This document shows, piece after piece, positions 6,771 through 13,848 of a stretch of 14,291 bases of DNA. Origin of the DNA: Eubacteriales Family XIII. Incertae Sedis bacterium (GTDB lineage: Bacteria; Bacillota; Clostridia; Peptostreptococcales; Anaerovoracaceae). The position numbers were made by a program, and so were the translations under genes. Positions within the stretch are counted from its first letter, which is position 1; each line of letters opens with the position of its first letter. The DNA lies in contig JAISEX010000064.1 of the NCBI GenBank assembly GCA_031263875.1, positions 1 to 14,291 on the forward strand, given 5' to 3'. The notes under the pieces are model-generated. The model saw only the letters and a program-made list of their open reading frames with translations, was not told where the DNA came from and did not search any database.

Positions 6771-7050
6771 ATCAACTCTTGTGCCTCCCTCTGCGATCCA
6801 TATATCACTCATCATTATTTGCAAAAATTTTTACCGGCACAAAAATTGTGCATAATAAAAGTCCCGCTACCATACAAAAGATACCTCACTCCAAGAGAAC
6901 CACCGCCCCCGAAGAACGACACACCGCAAATCCCCTCAAAATTTATTTTTATATTTACTCCCACAAAAGTGGATTAATATAGTATAGTATAATGGCGAGG
7001 CGAGGACGGAGGTTGCGTCTTGCGGTTTATCGGTTTTATTTGCACGTTTA
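6771..7050. other. AT-rich non-coding stretch before the small membrane protein gene
   Basis: No gene was found. It contains a small hairpin GCACAA-AAA-TTGTGC (6837-6851), a CCAC-AAAA-GTGG hairpin near 6961, and a perfect TATAAT at 6988-6993 that could be the -10 element of the gene at 7064. No convincing -35 hexamer was seen. Confidence 0.5.
6988..6993 (+). promoter_or_regulatory. Candidate -10 element upstream of the gene at 7064
   Basis: A perfect TATAAT sits inside an ATAGTATAGTATAAT run, 70 bases before the start codon. The -35 region is not recognisable. Confidence 0.35.
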
Positions 7051-7063
7051 AGGAGGGGGACTA

Positions 7064-7471
7064 ATGGTTAAATTACCGGGAGAAAGACTGCTTTTGGTCG
7101 TAGGGATCTTGCTTATTATCGCCGGAGTTTTCAACGGCTTCGGGGCGGTGAGAAACATCAGCGATGCGTTCCAGATCAATTCGTCGACGCTTGTCGTGGC
7201 GACGATATTCTTGTTTCTGGCGGCCGCGTTGGAAATCATTACGGGAATCTTAGGGATCGCGGGCCGCAAAAGGGTGGACCGGTGGACGGTGCTTGTTCTT
7301 TTCGGCGGGGCTATTGTCGCGCTGATCCTTACGAGCAATGTTATGTATTACGTGGGCCTGAGGGAATTGGGCGTCACGGGCGTAGCGAACAGCCCGGTTT
7401 CGATTATCTTCGGCATTTTGCTTCCGGTGTGCCTGATAATAGGCGCGCTGAGAAACAGGAAACACGGGTAA
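7064..7471 (+). CDS. Small four-helix membrane protein, function unknown
   Basis: This 135-residue protein is not recognised as a named family member. Four hydrophobic segments are visible at about residues 9-28, 43-66, 74-97 and 111-129, with basic loops (GRKRVDR) and a basic end (RNRKHG), so it is an inner-membrane protein without a large soluble domain. The start is well supported, with AGGAGG at 7051-7056 seven bases before the ATG. It lies between the ech operon and hypF on the same strand, 126 bases before another membrane protein gene. A role connected with the hydrogenase is possible from position alone, but nothing in the sequence shows it. Confidence 0.8.
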   Translation: MVKLPGERLLLVVGILLIIAGVFNGFGAVRNISDAFQINSSTLVVATIFLFLAAALEIITGILGIAGRKRVDRWTVLVLFGGAIVALILTSNVMYYVGLRELGVTGVANSPVSIIFGILLPVCLIIGALRNRKHG

Positions 7472-7532
7472 AGCGGCGTTATTTGCGGGAAAATGGCGAA
7501 CACCCCTTCACCCAACCATATCGAATTTCTGA

Positions 7533-7538
7533 TATAAT
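7533..7538 (+). promoter_or_regulatory. Candidate -10 element upstream of the gene at 7598
   Basis: A perfect TATAAT lies 59 bases before the start codon. No clear -35 is present; TTCACC at 7507-7512 is 20 bases away. It suggests that the gene at 7598 and hypF may be transcribed separately from the gene at 7064. Confidence 0.35.
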
Positions 7539-7597
7539 AATAAGCGTACGTTATATTTGATCGGTGGAGTAATACGGCAGGGGACGGCATAAGTACA

Positions 7598-8878
7598 ATG
7601 GACGCGAGCTCATATTATTTCAGAAAAAACCTGATAACCGGCGCGGTACTGTTTTTTTTCGTGATAGTGCTGATGATACTCGGTTCGCAGTTGGGATATT
7701 ACCAGAACGCCGTTCAGGCGCAACTGAGCGGCGTTCAAAATATACAATCGGCGGGCGGCGATCTGCAGATATCGAAAAATATCTTGGCAAACCTGCTGGT
7801 TTTTGTGCCCGTTATCGTTCTGGCGGTCGGCGGCGCGTTCAACGCGCGGTTGGGGAAAAGCCGCGCTTTCCGGTTTATGCTTTTGGCGCCGATCATGATC
7901 TACGGCGCGTCGGTCTACTTGGATTGGAAAGAAGCCACGCCCCTGAGCGAGAAGTTCGAAAATCTCTATTCGGCGGTGGACAATATCATCTATATCCCGT
8001 TTATCATCTGCTTCGCCGTTTTCGTGATCTATATGATCGCGGTGATCGTGAAGCCGGACAGCATGGCGACGAAGGTCATCGGCTCCATCACGATGGTCAT
8101 CTCCATCTGTTTCTACGTAATATTCGGCGTTTACGTCATCTATCTGCAGGCGATGAGCGCCCTCGACGGGTCGTTCGGCTTCAAGCATTTCATTCTCTAT
8201 CTGATCTGTTTCGGGCTCGACGTCGCGTCGTTCTTCCTGATGCTTTCGCTGATAATGTCATTCTCGGCCATGCGCCGCGAGGATCTGCTGTGGGAACGCG
8301 AGATGGTGCGCCGCGAGCGGATCGACGAGCGCCGCCGCCGGGAGCAGGAAGCCAGCGGGTATTACGCGAGTGAGGACGGATACGGCGAGTACGGCGAGGA
8401 TTACGAGTACGAATATGACGGCGACGGCGCCTATATGATCGTTGAGGAAGACGACGACGGTAACGAGGTCCGGCGGGAAACCGCGCCGAAAAATAATAGC
8501 GCGGAACCTTCTGCTGGAATTGAAAGTGTAATAACAACCGGGAGCGGCGGTGCGGAATCTGTCGCGAAACCGGCTGCTGAAACTGAAGGTGTAATAACAA
8601 CCGAGAGCGGCGATGCGGAATTTGTCGCGGAACCGGCTGCTGAAATTGAAAGCGTAATAACAACCGAGAGTGGCGATGCGGAATCTGTCGCGAAACCGTC
8701 TGCTGAAACTGAAGGTGTAATAACAGCCGGGAGCGGCAATGCGGGATTTGTCGCGAAACCGGCTGCTAACGCGGATTTTGACATCGAAGAAGTTCGGCCC
8801 GAAAACGGCAAAGCAGGCGCAAAAATTCAAAAGCTCGCGTCGAAAATACGAGGGCGTTCGCGGAAGAAAACGGAGTAA
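7598..8878 (+). CDS. Six-helix membrane protein with charged linker and tandem-repeat tail, function unknown
   Basis: This 426-residue protein is of no recognised family. About six membrane helices are visible (near 13-33, 62-82, 89-108, 129-152, 158-184, 197-224). A strongly charged, Arg/Glu-rich segment (226-252) that may be helical follows, then a Tyr/Asp/Glu-rich acidic stretch (255-290). Next come four tandem 21-residue repeats (306-389) built on IESVITTESGDAESVAKPA-type units, and the protein ends with a basic tail. Units 1 and 3 resemble each other, as do 2 and 4, pointing to duplication of a 42-residue pair. The tail is probably disordered and cytoplasmic. The ribosome site is weak (AGGGGA, 13 bases upstream). 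Its stop lies two bases before the hypF GTG, and the end of this gene supplies the hypF ribosome site, so the two are likely co-translated. Confidence 0.8.
   Translation: MDASSYYFRKNLITGAVLFFFVIVLMILGSQLGYYQNAVQAQLSGVQNIQSAGGDLQISKNILANLLVFVPVIVLAVGGAFNARLGKSRAFRFMLLAPIMIYGASVYLDWKEATPLSEKFENLYSAVDNIIYIPFIICFAVFVIYMIAVIVKPDSMATKVIGSITMVISICFYVIFGVYVIYLQAMSALDGSFGFKHFILYLICFGLDVASFFLMLSLIMSFSAMRREDLLWEREMVRRERIDERRRREQEASGYYASEDGYGEYGEDYEYEYDGDGAYMIVEEDDDGNEVRRETAPKNNSAEPSAGIESVITTGSGGAESVAKPAAETEGVITTESGDAEFVAEPAAEIESVITTESGDAESVAKPSAETEGVITAGSGNAGFVAKPAANADFDIEEVRPENGKAGAKIQKLASKIRGRSRKKTE
8513..8764 (+). repeat. Coding tandem repeat, 4 x 63 bp
   Basis: Four in-frame 63-base units lie inside the membrane protein gene. 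The alternating pattern of unit types indicates a 126-base duplication. Repeats of this kind can change copy number without shifting the reading frame. Confidence 0.85.
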
Positions 8879-8880
8879 AC

Positions 8881-11178
8881 GTGGTTACCCGCGTCATCAC
8901 GATATACGGAACGGTACAGGGCGTCGGCTTCAGGCCGACGACTTCTCGTTATGCGGCAAAATTCGGCATGAAGGGGCAGGTCCGCAATATGGGCGGCCTC
9001 GTTCAGTTGATCTTGACGGACACGCCCGAGCGCATCGACCGGTTCCTCGAATATCTTATCGCGAACAAGCCGCGCGCTTCGGAAATCATCGCCGTCGAAC
9101 AGAAGGAAGTGGACACCGTTCCGTTCGACGGCTTTTCCATTGTTCCGAGCAGCGCCTGCGAAGACGAGATCGCGATACTGCCGGCCGATATCGCGATCTG
9201 CGACCGCTGCTGCGCGGAGCTTCGCGACGAACAAAACCGGCGGTTTGGGCATCCGTTTATCAGTTGCACGGATTGCGGGCCGCGTTTCACGATTATGGAG
9301 CGCCTGCCGTATGACCGCGATACGACGACGATGGACGATTTCGCGCTGTGCGGTGAATGTACGGCGGAATACGCGGACGCGCGTGGGATCCGGTTTCACG
9401 CGCAGACGGTGTCGTGCCATGATTGCGGGCCGCAGGCGATATGGGTCGGCGCCGCGGAATTACATCACAAAAATTCGCTGTGCGAAAATCCGTCATCTGC
9501 CGTGCGCAAACCTTCGGATAACGTGGCGGAAGCGGCGGCCGCGCTTCTTAGCGGCGGGGTGATCGCGCTGAAAGGCGTCGGCGGCTACTATTTTGCGTGC
9601 CGCGCGGGCGATGAACAGGCGGTGCAGCGGCTCCGCGATATCAAGCTGCGCGAGGAAAAACCCTTTGCGGTTATGTTCGCGGACACGGATGAAATCGGGA
9701 AACAGTGCGCGGTGAGTGAAGCGGAGCGGGAATTGCTCGAATCACCGAAACGGCCGATCGTTCTTTTGGAGCGCTGTTCAGATTCCGGACTTGCGCCGGG
9801 CGTCTGCGGTTCGAGCAGGTTTGTCGGGGCGTTTTTGCCCTCGATGGGTCTGCAATATCTGCTGCTCGACGCGTGCGGCCCGCTCGTAATGACGAGCGCG
9901 AACCTCTCGGGATTACCGATCATCACGGAAGACGACGAGATGCTCCGTTTTGCGCGCGGCGAAACGCGGCTTTCCGGCATTCTGTATAATACGCGGCGCA
10001 TTGCGGCGGGCGCCGACGATTCCGTCGTTCGCGTTATCGACGGCAAGGCGCAACTGATCCGCCGGTCGAAGGGCTATGTGCCCGTGCCGGTCTACGCGCG
10101 CGGCGCGGCGCGGCTGACGAAAGATGTTCAGATATATGCCGCGGGTGGCCAACTGAAATCGGCCTTCGCGCTCAGCAAGGGCAGCTTTTCGTATCTCAGC
10201 CAGTATTTCGGGGATATCGACAGCCTGGAAAGCGAGCAGGTCTATCGCGAAAATTACGCGCGCATGAAGGATTTTTTCAGCATCGAGCCGGAGATTGTCG
10301 TGTGCGATATGCACCCGAATTATGTTCCGACACGCTTTGCGGAAACGGCCGGCCGCGCGGAAGGCAAGCGGCTTATCCGCGTCCAGCACCATCACGCGCA
10401 CATCGCGTCGGTCATGGCGGAACACGGGCTCACGGGCCCCGTTATCGGCGTGGCGTTCGACGGGACGGGTTACGGGACGGACGGCAACATCTGGGGCGGC
10501 GAGATCCTCATCTGTCAAGGCGAGAGCTTTACGCGACATTCCCATCTCAGGTACGTGCGCATGAACGGCGGCGATTCGTCGATGCGCGAGGGCTGGAAAA
10601 GCGCGTTATCGTATGTGGCGGCGGCTCGTCATCGCGGCGATATTACCGATGAAATTTTCGACATAGACATAGCCGACATTATCGCTTACGCGGAAACGCG
10701 GGCAACGCTTGCGGATCATAAGGCGGATCGGAACGTGATTTTTGCGGCGATAGAAGCGGGCGTAAACTGCGTGGAATCGTCGAGCATGGGCCGGCTGTTT
10801 GACGCGGCGGCGTCGCTGCTCGGCATCCATCACGTGAACCGGTACGAGGGCGAATGCGCCATTATGCTCGAAAATGCGGCCGACCGCTCGGTAAAAAATC
10901 CCGGCGCGTCGGAAGCGGACGACCTCGCGCTTGCCTTTCATCTGCGCGTGGCTCAGGCGACCGTGGAACAATGCCGGAGCGCGCGCGAAAACTGCGGCTC
11001 CGCTTTGGTGGCGCTGAGCGGCGGCGTATTCCAGAACAAGATCCTTATGGACGAAACGCTGAAACTTCTCCGGCGGGACGGCTTCCGCGTCTATTACAAT
11101 GAATCGGTTCCGCCGAATGACGGCGGCATTGCGCTCGGGCAGAATTATATCGGGATGTTGGCGGCGATGAAGTGGTAA
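8881..11178 (+). CDS. hypF: Carbamoyltransferase HypF, NiFe hydrogenase maturation
   Basis: HypF uses carbamoyl phosphate and ATP to form the thiocarbamate on HypE that becomes the cyanide ligands of the NiFe centre. All domains are present in 765 residues. The acylphosphatase domain has GTVQGVGFRP (10-19). Two zinc fingers have the C-x2-C-x18-C-x2-C pattern (Cys107/110/129/132 and Cys157/160/179/182). A YrdC-like domain follows (about 195-385, with EEKPFAVMF). A Kae1-like carbamoyltransferase domain completes the protein, with QHHHAHIAS (502-510), FDGTGYGTDGNIWGGE and the terminal PPNDGGIALGQ. The start is a GTG, two bases after the upstream stop, with GGAG (8872-8875) five bases before it. 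The client enzyme is presumably the Ech hydrogenase encoded 2.7 kb upstream. The other hyp genes are not in the window. Confidence 0.97.
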   Translation: MVTRVITIYGTVQGVGFRPTTSRYAAKFGMKGQVRNMGGLVQLILTDTPERIDRFLEYLIANKPRASEIIAVEQKEVDTVPFDGFSIVPSSACEDEIAILPADIAICDRCCAELRDEQNRRFGHPFISCTDCGPRFTIMERLPYDRDTTTMDDFALCGECTAEYADARGIRFHAQTVSCHDCGPQAIWVGAAELHHKNSLCENPSSAVRKPSDNVAEAAAALLSGGVIALKGVGGYYFACRAGDEQAVQRLRDIKLREEKPFAVMFADTDEIGKQCAVSEAERELLESPKRPIVLLERCSDSGLAPGVCGSSRFVGAFLPSMGLQYLLLDACGPLVMTSANLSGLPIITEDDEMLRFARGETRLSGILYNTRRIAAGADDSVVRVIDGKAQLIRRSKGYVPVPVYARGAARLTKDVQIYAAGGQLKSAFALSKGSFSYLSQYFGDIDSLESEQVYRENYARMKDFFSIEPEIVVCDMHPNYVPTRFAETAGRAEGKRLIRVQHHHAHIASVMAEHGLTGPVIGVAFDGTGYGTDGNIWGGEILICQGESFTRHSHLRYVRMNGGDSSMREGWKSALSYVAAARHRGDITDEIFDIDIADIIAYAETRATLADHKADRNVIFAAIEAGVNCVESSSMGRLFDAAASLLGIHHVNRYEGECAIMLENAADRSVKNPGASEADDLALAFHLRVAQATVEQCRSARENCGSALVALSGGVFQNKILMDETLKLLRRDGFRVYYNESVPPNDGGIALGQNYIGMLAAMKW

Positions 11179-11194
11179 AATTTGTTGTGTAATA

Positions 11195-11309
11195 GGGGGA
11201 CGGCACGAGGGGAGCGCTTACGCCATGTTGCTTCTCGCGTGTTTTTGTTTTTTGTGAAATAAACCGGTACGCCGGAGAGAGGACGGGCGTGCGACGCATT
11301 CTGCCCGCA
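11195..11309 (-). repeat. Single ~115-bp unit of the terminal-array family
   Basis: Read on the minus strand from TGCGGGCAGAATGCG to TGCCGTCCCCC, it has the same block order as the units at 13849-14291. Shared blocks are ACGCCC.TCCT, CCGGCGT.CC.GTTT, CAAAAA, CGAGAA.CAA and the CTC.TGCCGTCCC end. It directly follows the hypF stop. Confidence 0.55.
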
Positions 11310-11316
11310 TTTTTTC

Positions 11317-11465
11317 GCGCAAGGGATCGGAGGGGTGCGCAGCAGCCGCGAAGCAACGTTCGCTGCGCTCTCTCCTCCGCTCACTTCGTTCGCTTCGCTG
11401 TCCTGTTTTACACTGCGGCTGAAGCCGCGTAAAACAGGCGGCCGGAGTGAAGCGGAGCCCCGCAG
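11317..11465 (-). repeat. GC-rich dispersed repeat module, copy 3, with an internal insertion
   Basis: The two ends (11317-11350 and about 11438-11465) match copies 1 and 2. Between them lie about 85 extra bases that include the hairpin at 11402-11438. The same extra sequence occurs at 13621-13744 in a different setting, so it looks like a separate module. Confidence 0.65.
11402..11438. repeat. 37-bp hairpin repeat, copy A
   Basis: CCTGTTTTAC and GTAAAACAGG form a ten-base-pair outer stem. Inside is a second stem, GCGGC-TGAA-GCCGC, with a three-base bulge (ACT). The whole 48-base block 11392-11439 is identical to 13697-13744. Confidence 0.85.
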
Positions 11466-11569
11466 AGCCCGGTGGGGCTGTCCGGCATTATTTTCGATTC
11501 GCCTTAAATTTAATTATTTTCTATCAAACGGAGCCCGATAAAATCAGCTTCAGGCAGCCCCATGCGCCC
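11466..11569 (-). repeat. Paired-arm dispersed element, copy 3 (104 bp)
   Basis: It has ends AGCCCGGTGGGGCTGTCC (11466-11483) and GGCAGCCCCATGCGCCC (11553-11569). The AT-rich interior is weakly similar to that of copy 4 (both contain TCGGG, GAAAATAAT and ATCGAAAA in the same order on the element strand). It lies 44 bases after the stop of the MutY-like gene, in the same orientation as that gene. Confidence 0.75.
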
Positions 11570-11613
11570 AAAAATAAAAGCATAAGAAAGGTTAAAACCG
11601 GTGCGCAGCAGCC

Positions 11614-12450
11614 TTACGTGATCCACCCGCCTGCACGCTGCCGGATAAAACCTTCGGCGGCGAGATCGGCGAGGACGCTTTCGGTAACGGCAAGCTCGTA
11701 ACCGCAGTGAAGCGCGAGATCCGCGGCCGTTTTCGCGGGGCCGGCGGAGCCGGCAAGAACGGCTTCCAACAGGCGGGCGCGTTTTTGGCGGCGAGAGCCT
11801 TCGTAGGGCGATTGGCGGCTGTAATGCTTGCTGCGGCGCGTGGGATTGGGCAGCGCCTTTTTTAGATACGCGCCGTAATCGAGCAGGGCGTAATTCCACG
11901 TGCGGGCACTGATCCCGCGGGCGTGAACCAGCTCGTTTATCCCGGGCAGCAACGAAAGAAGCTCGCGGTCGCTGACGTTATCCTCGCCGGGGAAAAATTC
12001 GTGCAGGAAAACAGCGCGGACGTTGGTTTCGAGATAGGCGGCGGGGCGGTTGTGCGCGAACGCGAGAAGGGCGGCCGCTGTTGCGGGGCCGATGCCGGGC
12101 AGCGAAAGCAGTTCCGCTTCGGTGTCGGGCAGAATGCCGCCAAATTTTTCGCAGACGGTATCGGCGGTTCTCTTCAGCGCCAGCGCGCGGCGGTTATAGC
12201 CGAGTCCCGCCCATGCTTCGAGAACGGCGGCGTTATCCGCGGCGGACAGCGCGGCGATGGTCGGAAACCGTTTCAGCCACTCATCATAATACCGTTCGAC
12301 GCGGGCGGTCTGGGTCTGCTGCAGCATGATCTCGGAAACCAAAATGGCATAGGGATCGGTGGTGCGCCGCCACGCAAAATCGCGGTAGCGTTCACCGCCC
12401 CGCTGCATGACCAGATCGACAAAAGCGTCGTTATCTATCCGTTCGCTCAT
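11614..12450 (-). CDS. MutY-like HhH-GPD DNA glycosylase lacking the Fe-S cluster
   Basis: This is a base-excision repair glycosylase of the helix-hairpin-helix GPD superfamily, closest in motif layout to MutY, which removes adenine opposite 8-oxoguanine. It has 278 residues. SEIMLQQTQTARV carries the MutY catalytic Glu (Glu40), and LPGIGPATAAALLAF (117-131) is the hairpin-helix motif. At the usual catalytic Asp position the protein has LETNVRAV, with Glu141. The C-terminal four-cysteine Fe-S loop is absent and replaced by NPTRRSKHYSRQSPYEGS, and there is no NUDIX-like domain. Residues from about 238 look like a small winged helix. The start is the ATG at 12450, 16 bases after the upstream gene's stop, though without a good ribosome site; a TTG at 12474 is the alternative. 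It is likely co-transcribed with the HAD phosphatase gene. Confidence 0.88.
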   Translation of the reverse strand: MSERIDNDAFVDLVMQRGGERYRDFAWRRTTDPYAILVSEIMLQQTQTARVERYYDEWLKRFPTIAALSAADNAAVLEAWAGLGYNRRALALKRTADTVCEKFGGILPDTEAELLSLPGIGPATAAALLAFAHNRPAAYLETNVRAVFLHEFFPGEDNVSDRELLSLLPGINELVHARGISARTWNYALLDYGAYLKKALPNPTRRSKHYSRQSPYEGSRRQKRARLLEAVLAGSAGPAKTAADLALHCGYELAVTESVLADLAAEGFIRQRAGGWIT

Positions 12451-12466
12451 GGAGTTTGTGATGTTT

Positions 12467-13324
12467 TCAGGCAATCGGCCCGCCCGCCGCCTGCTGCGCG
12501 AATTCCTTTTCCTCCGAACTGTATTCGTAACCGGCAAGGCTGCCGACGCCGCGCAGGACGTAATTCGGCACATAGGGGAACTTGCGGATATCCTCCTTGC
12601 GCGTAACGCCCGTGAGGACGAGCAGCGTCGCGATGCCCGTTTCGATTCCCGCGATAATATCGGTGTCCATGCGGTCGCCTACCATAACGGCATCCTCGGA
12701 ATGGACGCCCAGACGCCGGAGGCCCGTTCGCATCATCAGGGGATTCGGCTTCCCCACATAGTAAGCCCGGCGGCCCGTGGCGACCTCGACGGGCGCGACG
12801 AATGCCCGCGTCGACGGGATCAGCCCGTCCTCCGCGGGGCCGGTGATATCCGGATTTGTCCCGATAAGCCGCGCGCCGTTCAGCACATGCTTTGTCGCGC
12901 GCAATATCACGTCGTAATTATAGTTGCGCGTTTCGCCGATCACCACGTAATCCGGGTCGATGTCGTTCGGCGTGATCCCGACGTCGTAGAGCGCGTTGTG
13001 CAGTCCCGGAGCGCCGATAATATACGCCGTGCAGTCGGGCGACTGCGTCGACAGGAATTTTGCCGTTGCCAGCGCGCTCGTATAGAAATGATCCTCAGGT
13101 ATATCGAGGCCCATTCGCGCCAACTTCTGCTTCAATTCCAACGGCGAGCGCTCGCTCGAATTCGTCAGGAACAGGAACTTCTTCTCGTTGGCCTCCAGCC
13201 ACTCCACAAATTCGCGGACGCCCGGCAGGAGAATGTTCCCGTGATAAATAACTCCGTCCATATCGCAGAGGAACCCCTGCTTTTCGTTCAGCACCTCTAA
13301 TGCGTGTTCTTTTGATTCAATCAT
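12467..13324 (-). CDS. HAD-IIA family phosphatase (NagD/AraL-like)
   Basis: This 285-residue member of the haloacid dehalogenase superfamily resembles NagD, AraL and p-nitrophenyl phosphatases. Motif I is CDMDGVIYHG, with nucleophile Asp21 and acid/base Asp23. Motif II is LTNSSE (Thr54). Motif III is GKPNP (Lys192). Motif IV is VGDRMDTD (Asp217, Asp222). The segment between motifs II and III is the type IIA cap, which sets substrate choice. These enzymes dephosphorylate sugar or nucleotide phosphates, often as metabolite clean-up, and the exact substrate cannot be read here. The start is the ATG at 13324 with AAGGGG six bases upstream; a longer reading to 13363 lacks such a site. It is the first gene of a probable operon with the MutY-like glycosylase. 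Confidence 0.93.
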   Translation of the reverse strand: MIESKEHALEVLNEKQGFLCDMDGVIYHGNILLPGVREFVEWLEANEKKFLFLTNSSERSPLELKQKLARMGLDIPEDHFYTSALATAKFLSTQSPDCTAYIIGAPGLHNALYDVGITPNDIDPDYVVIGETRNYNYDVILRATKHVLNGARLIGTNPDITGPAEDGLIPSTRAFVAPVEVATGRRAYYVGKPNPLMMRTGLRRLGVHSEDAVMVGDRMDTDIIAGIETGIATLLVLTGVTRKEDIRKFPYVPNYVLRGVGSLAGYEYSSEEKEFAQQAAGGPIA

Positions 13325-13358
13325 CTTCCACCCCTTTCGTTCTTCTCCTTCTCGTAAT

Positions 13359-13375
13359 ATCATACTTCTATCATA
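13359..13375 (-). promoter_or_regulatory. Candidate -10 region of the HAD phosphatase operon
   Basis: Two TATGAT hexamers on the minus strand (13359-13364 and 13370-13375) lie 11 bases apart, 35-50 bases before the start codon. TTTACG (13385-13390) is a weak -35 at 20 bases from the nearer hexamer. Confidence 0.35.
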
Positions 13376-13460
13376 TCACGCTTCCGTAAACTTCGTTTTG
13401 GATCGGTGTGTAAAGCGGGTAAAGTTTTGAGATCGAAAGGGGCGTTAAATGAAATAATGC

Positions 13461-13564
13461 GGGCGCATGGGGCTGTCCCAACGGACTTAGTCGGGTTCGA
13501 CGCCGAGGAAAATAATAGAAGTTATCATAAATCGAAAACTATACTGGGACAGCCCCACCGGGCT
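13461..13564 (+). repeat. Paired-arm dispersed element, copy 4 (104 bp)
   Basis: It starts with GGGCGCATGGGGCTGTCCC and ends with GGGACAGCCCCACCGGGCT. The arms GGGGCTGTCCC (13469-13479) and GGGACAGCCCC (13546-13556) are perfectly complementary over 11 bases, the best pairing of the four copies. Confidence 0.8.
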
Positions 13565-13598
13565 TTTCGCTGACATTCCTCGGCCCGCTTCCAGTGTG

Positions 13599-13628
13599 TC
13601 ATTGCGAGGCGCGTCAGCGACGAAGCAA
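13599..13628. repeat. REP-like short repeat, opposite orientation
   Basis: TCATTGCGAGG...CGACGAAGCAA is a diverged reverse-complement version of the repeats at 182-210 and 309-334. It runs straight into the module shared with 11349-11382. Confidence 0.55.
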
Positions 13629-13654
13629 CGTTCGCTGCGCTCACTCCTCCGCTC
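13621..13654 (+). repeat. Short repeat shared with 11349-11382
   Basis: 33 of 34 bases are identical to 11349-11382, in the same plus-strand orientation, upstream of the hairpin repeat in both places. The distance to the hairpin differs (about 20 bases there, about 50 here). Confidence 0.7.
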
Positions 13655-13706
13655 GCGTTGCTCGCTTAGGATGTGACTCAGCTTCGCCTCGCAGCTGCTT
13701 CGCTGT

Positions 13707-13743
13707 CCTGTTTTACACTGCGGCTGAAGCCGCGTAAAACAGG
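13707..13743. repeat. 37-bp hairpin repeat, copy B
   Basis: It is identical to 11402-11438, with ten-base-pair outer and five-base-pair inner stems. The identity covers 48 bases (13697-13744). Confidence 0.85.
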
Positions 13744-13848
13744 CAATCTAGCATATAGTCCCTGCCACTGTTTTGTTCCGGGCCTGCGGGATTTCCGCTT
13801 CAATCCCTTGCGCGTCGCCGTCGCTCGTTCCTCGCTCCGGCTCACCTG

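Noticed and set aside
6358..6982. Open frames on both strands in the 6175-7063 region
   Set aside because: They lie across dispersed repeats. They have Arg/Pro-rich composition typical of shadow frames, lack ribosome sites, and are not conserved in the other repeat copies.
11335..11541. Plus-strand frame containing SLSCFTLRLKPRKTG, also seen at 13673-13906
   Set aside because: The shared peptide is explained by the 48-base nucleotide repeat with its hairpin; the rest of the two frames is unrelated and has no start signals.
12407..13300. Long plus-strand frame opposite the HAD phosphatase gene
   Set aside because: It is antisense to a gene with all four HAD motifs and contains no recognisable domain.
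13486..13500. GGGTTCGAC, resembling a tRNA T-loop
   Set aside because: No matching acceptor, D-arm or anticodon arm lies around it; it is within the variable interior of repeat copy 4.
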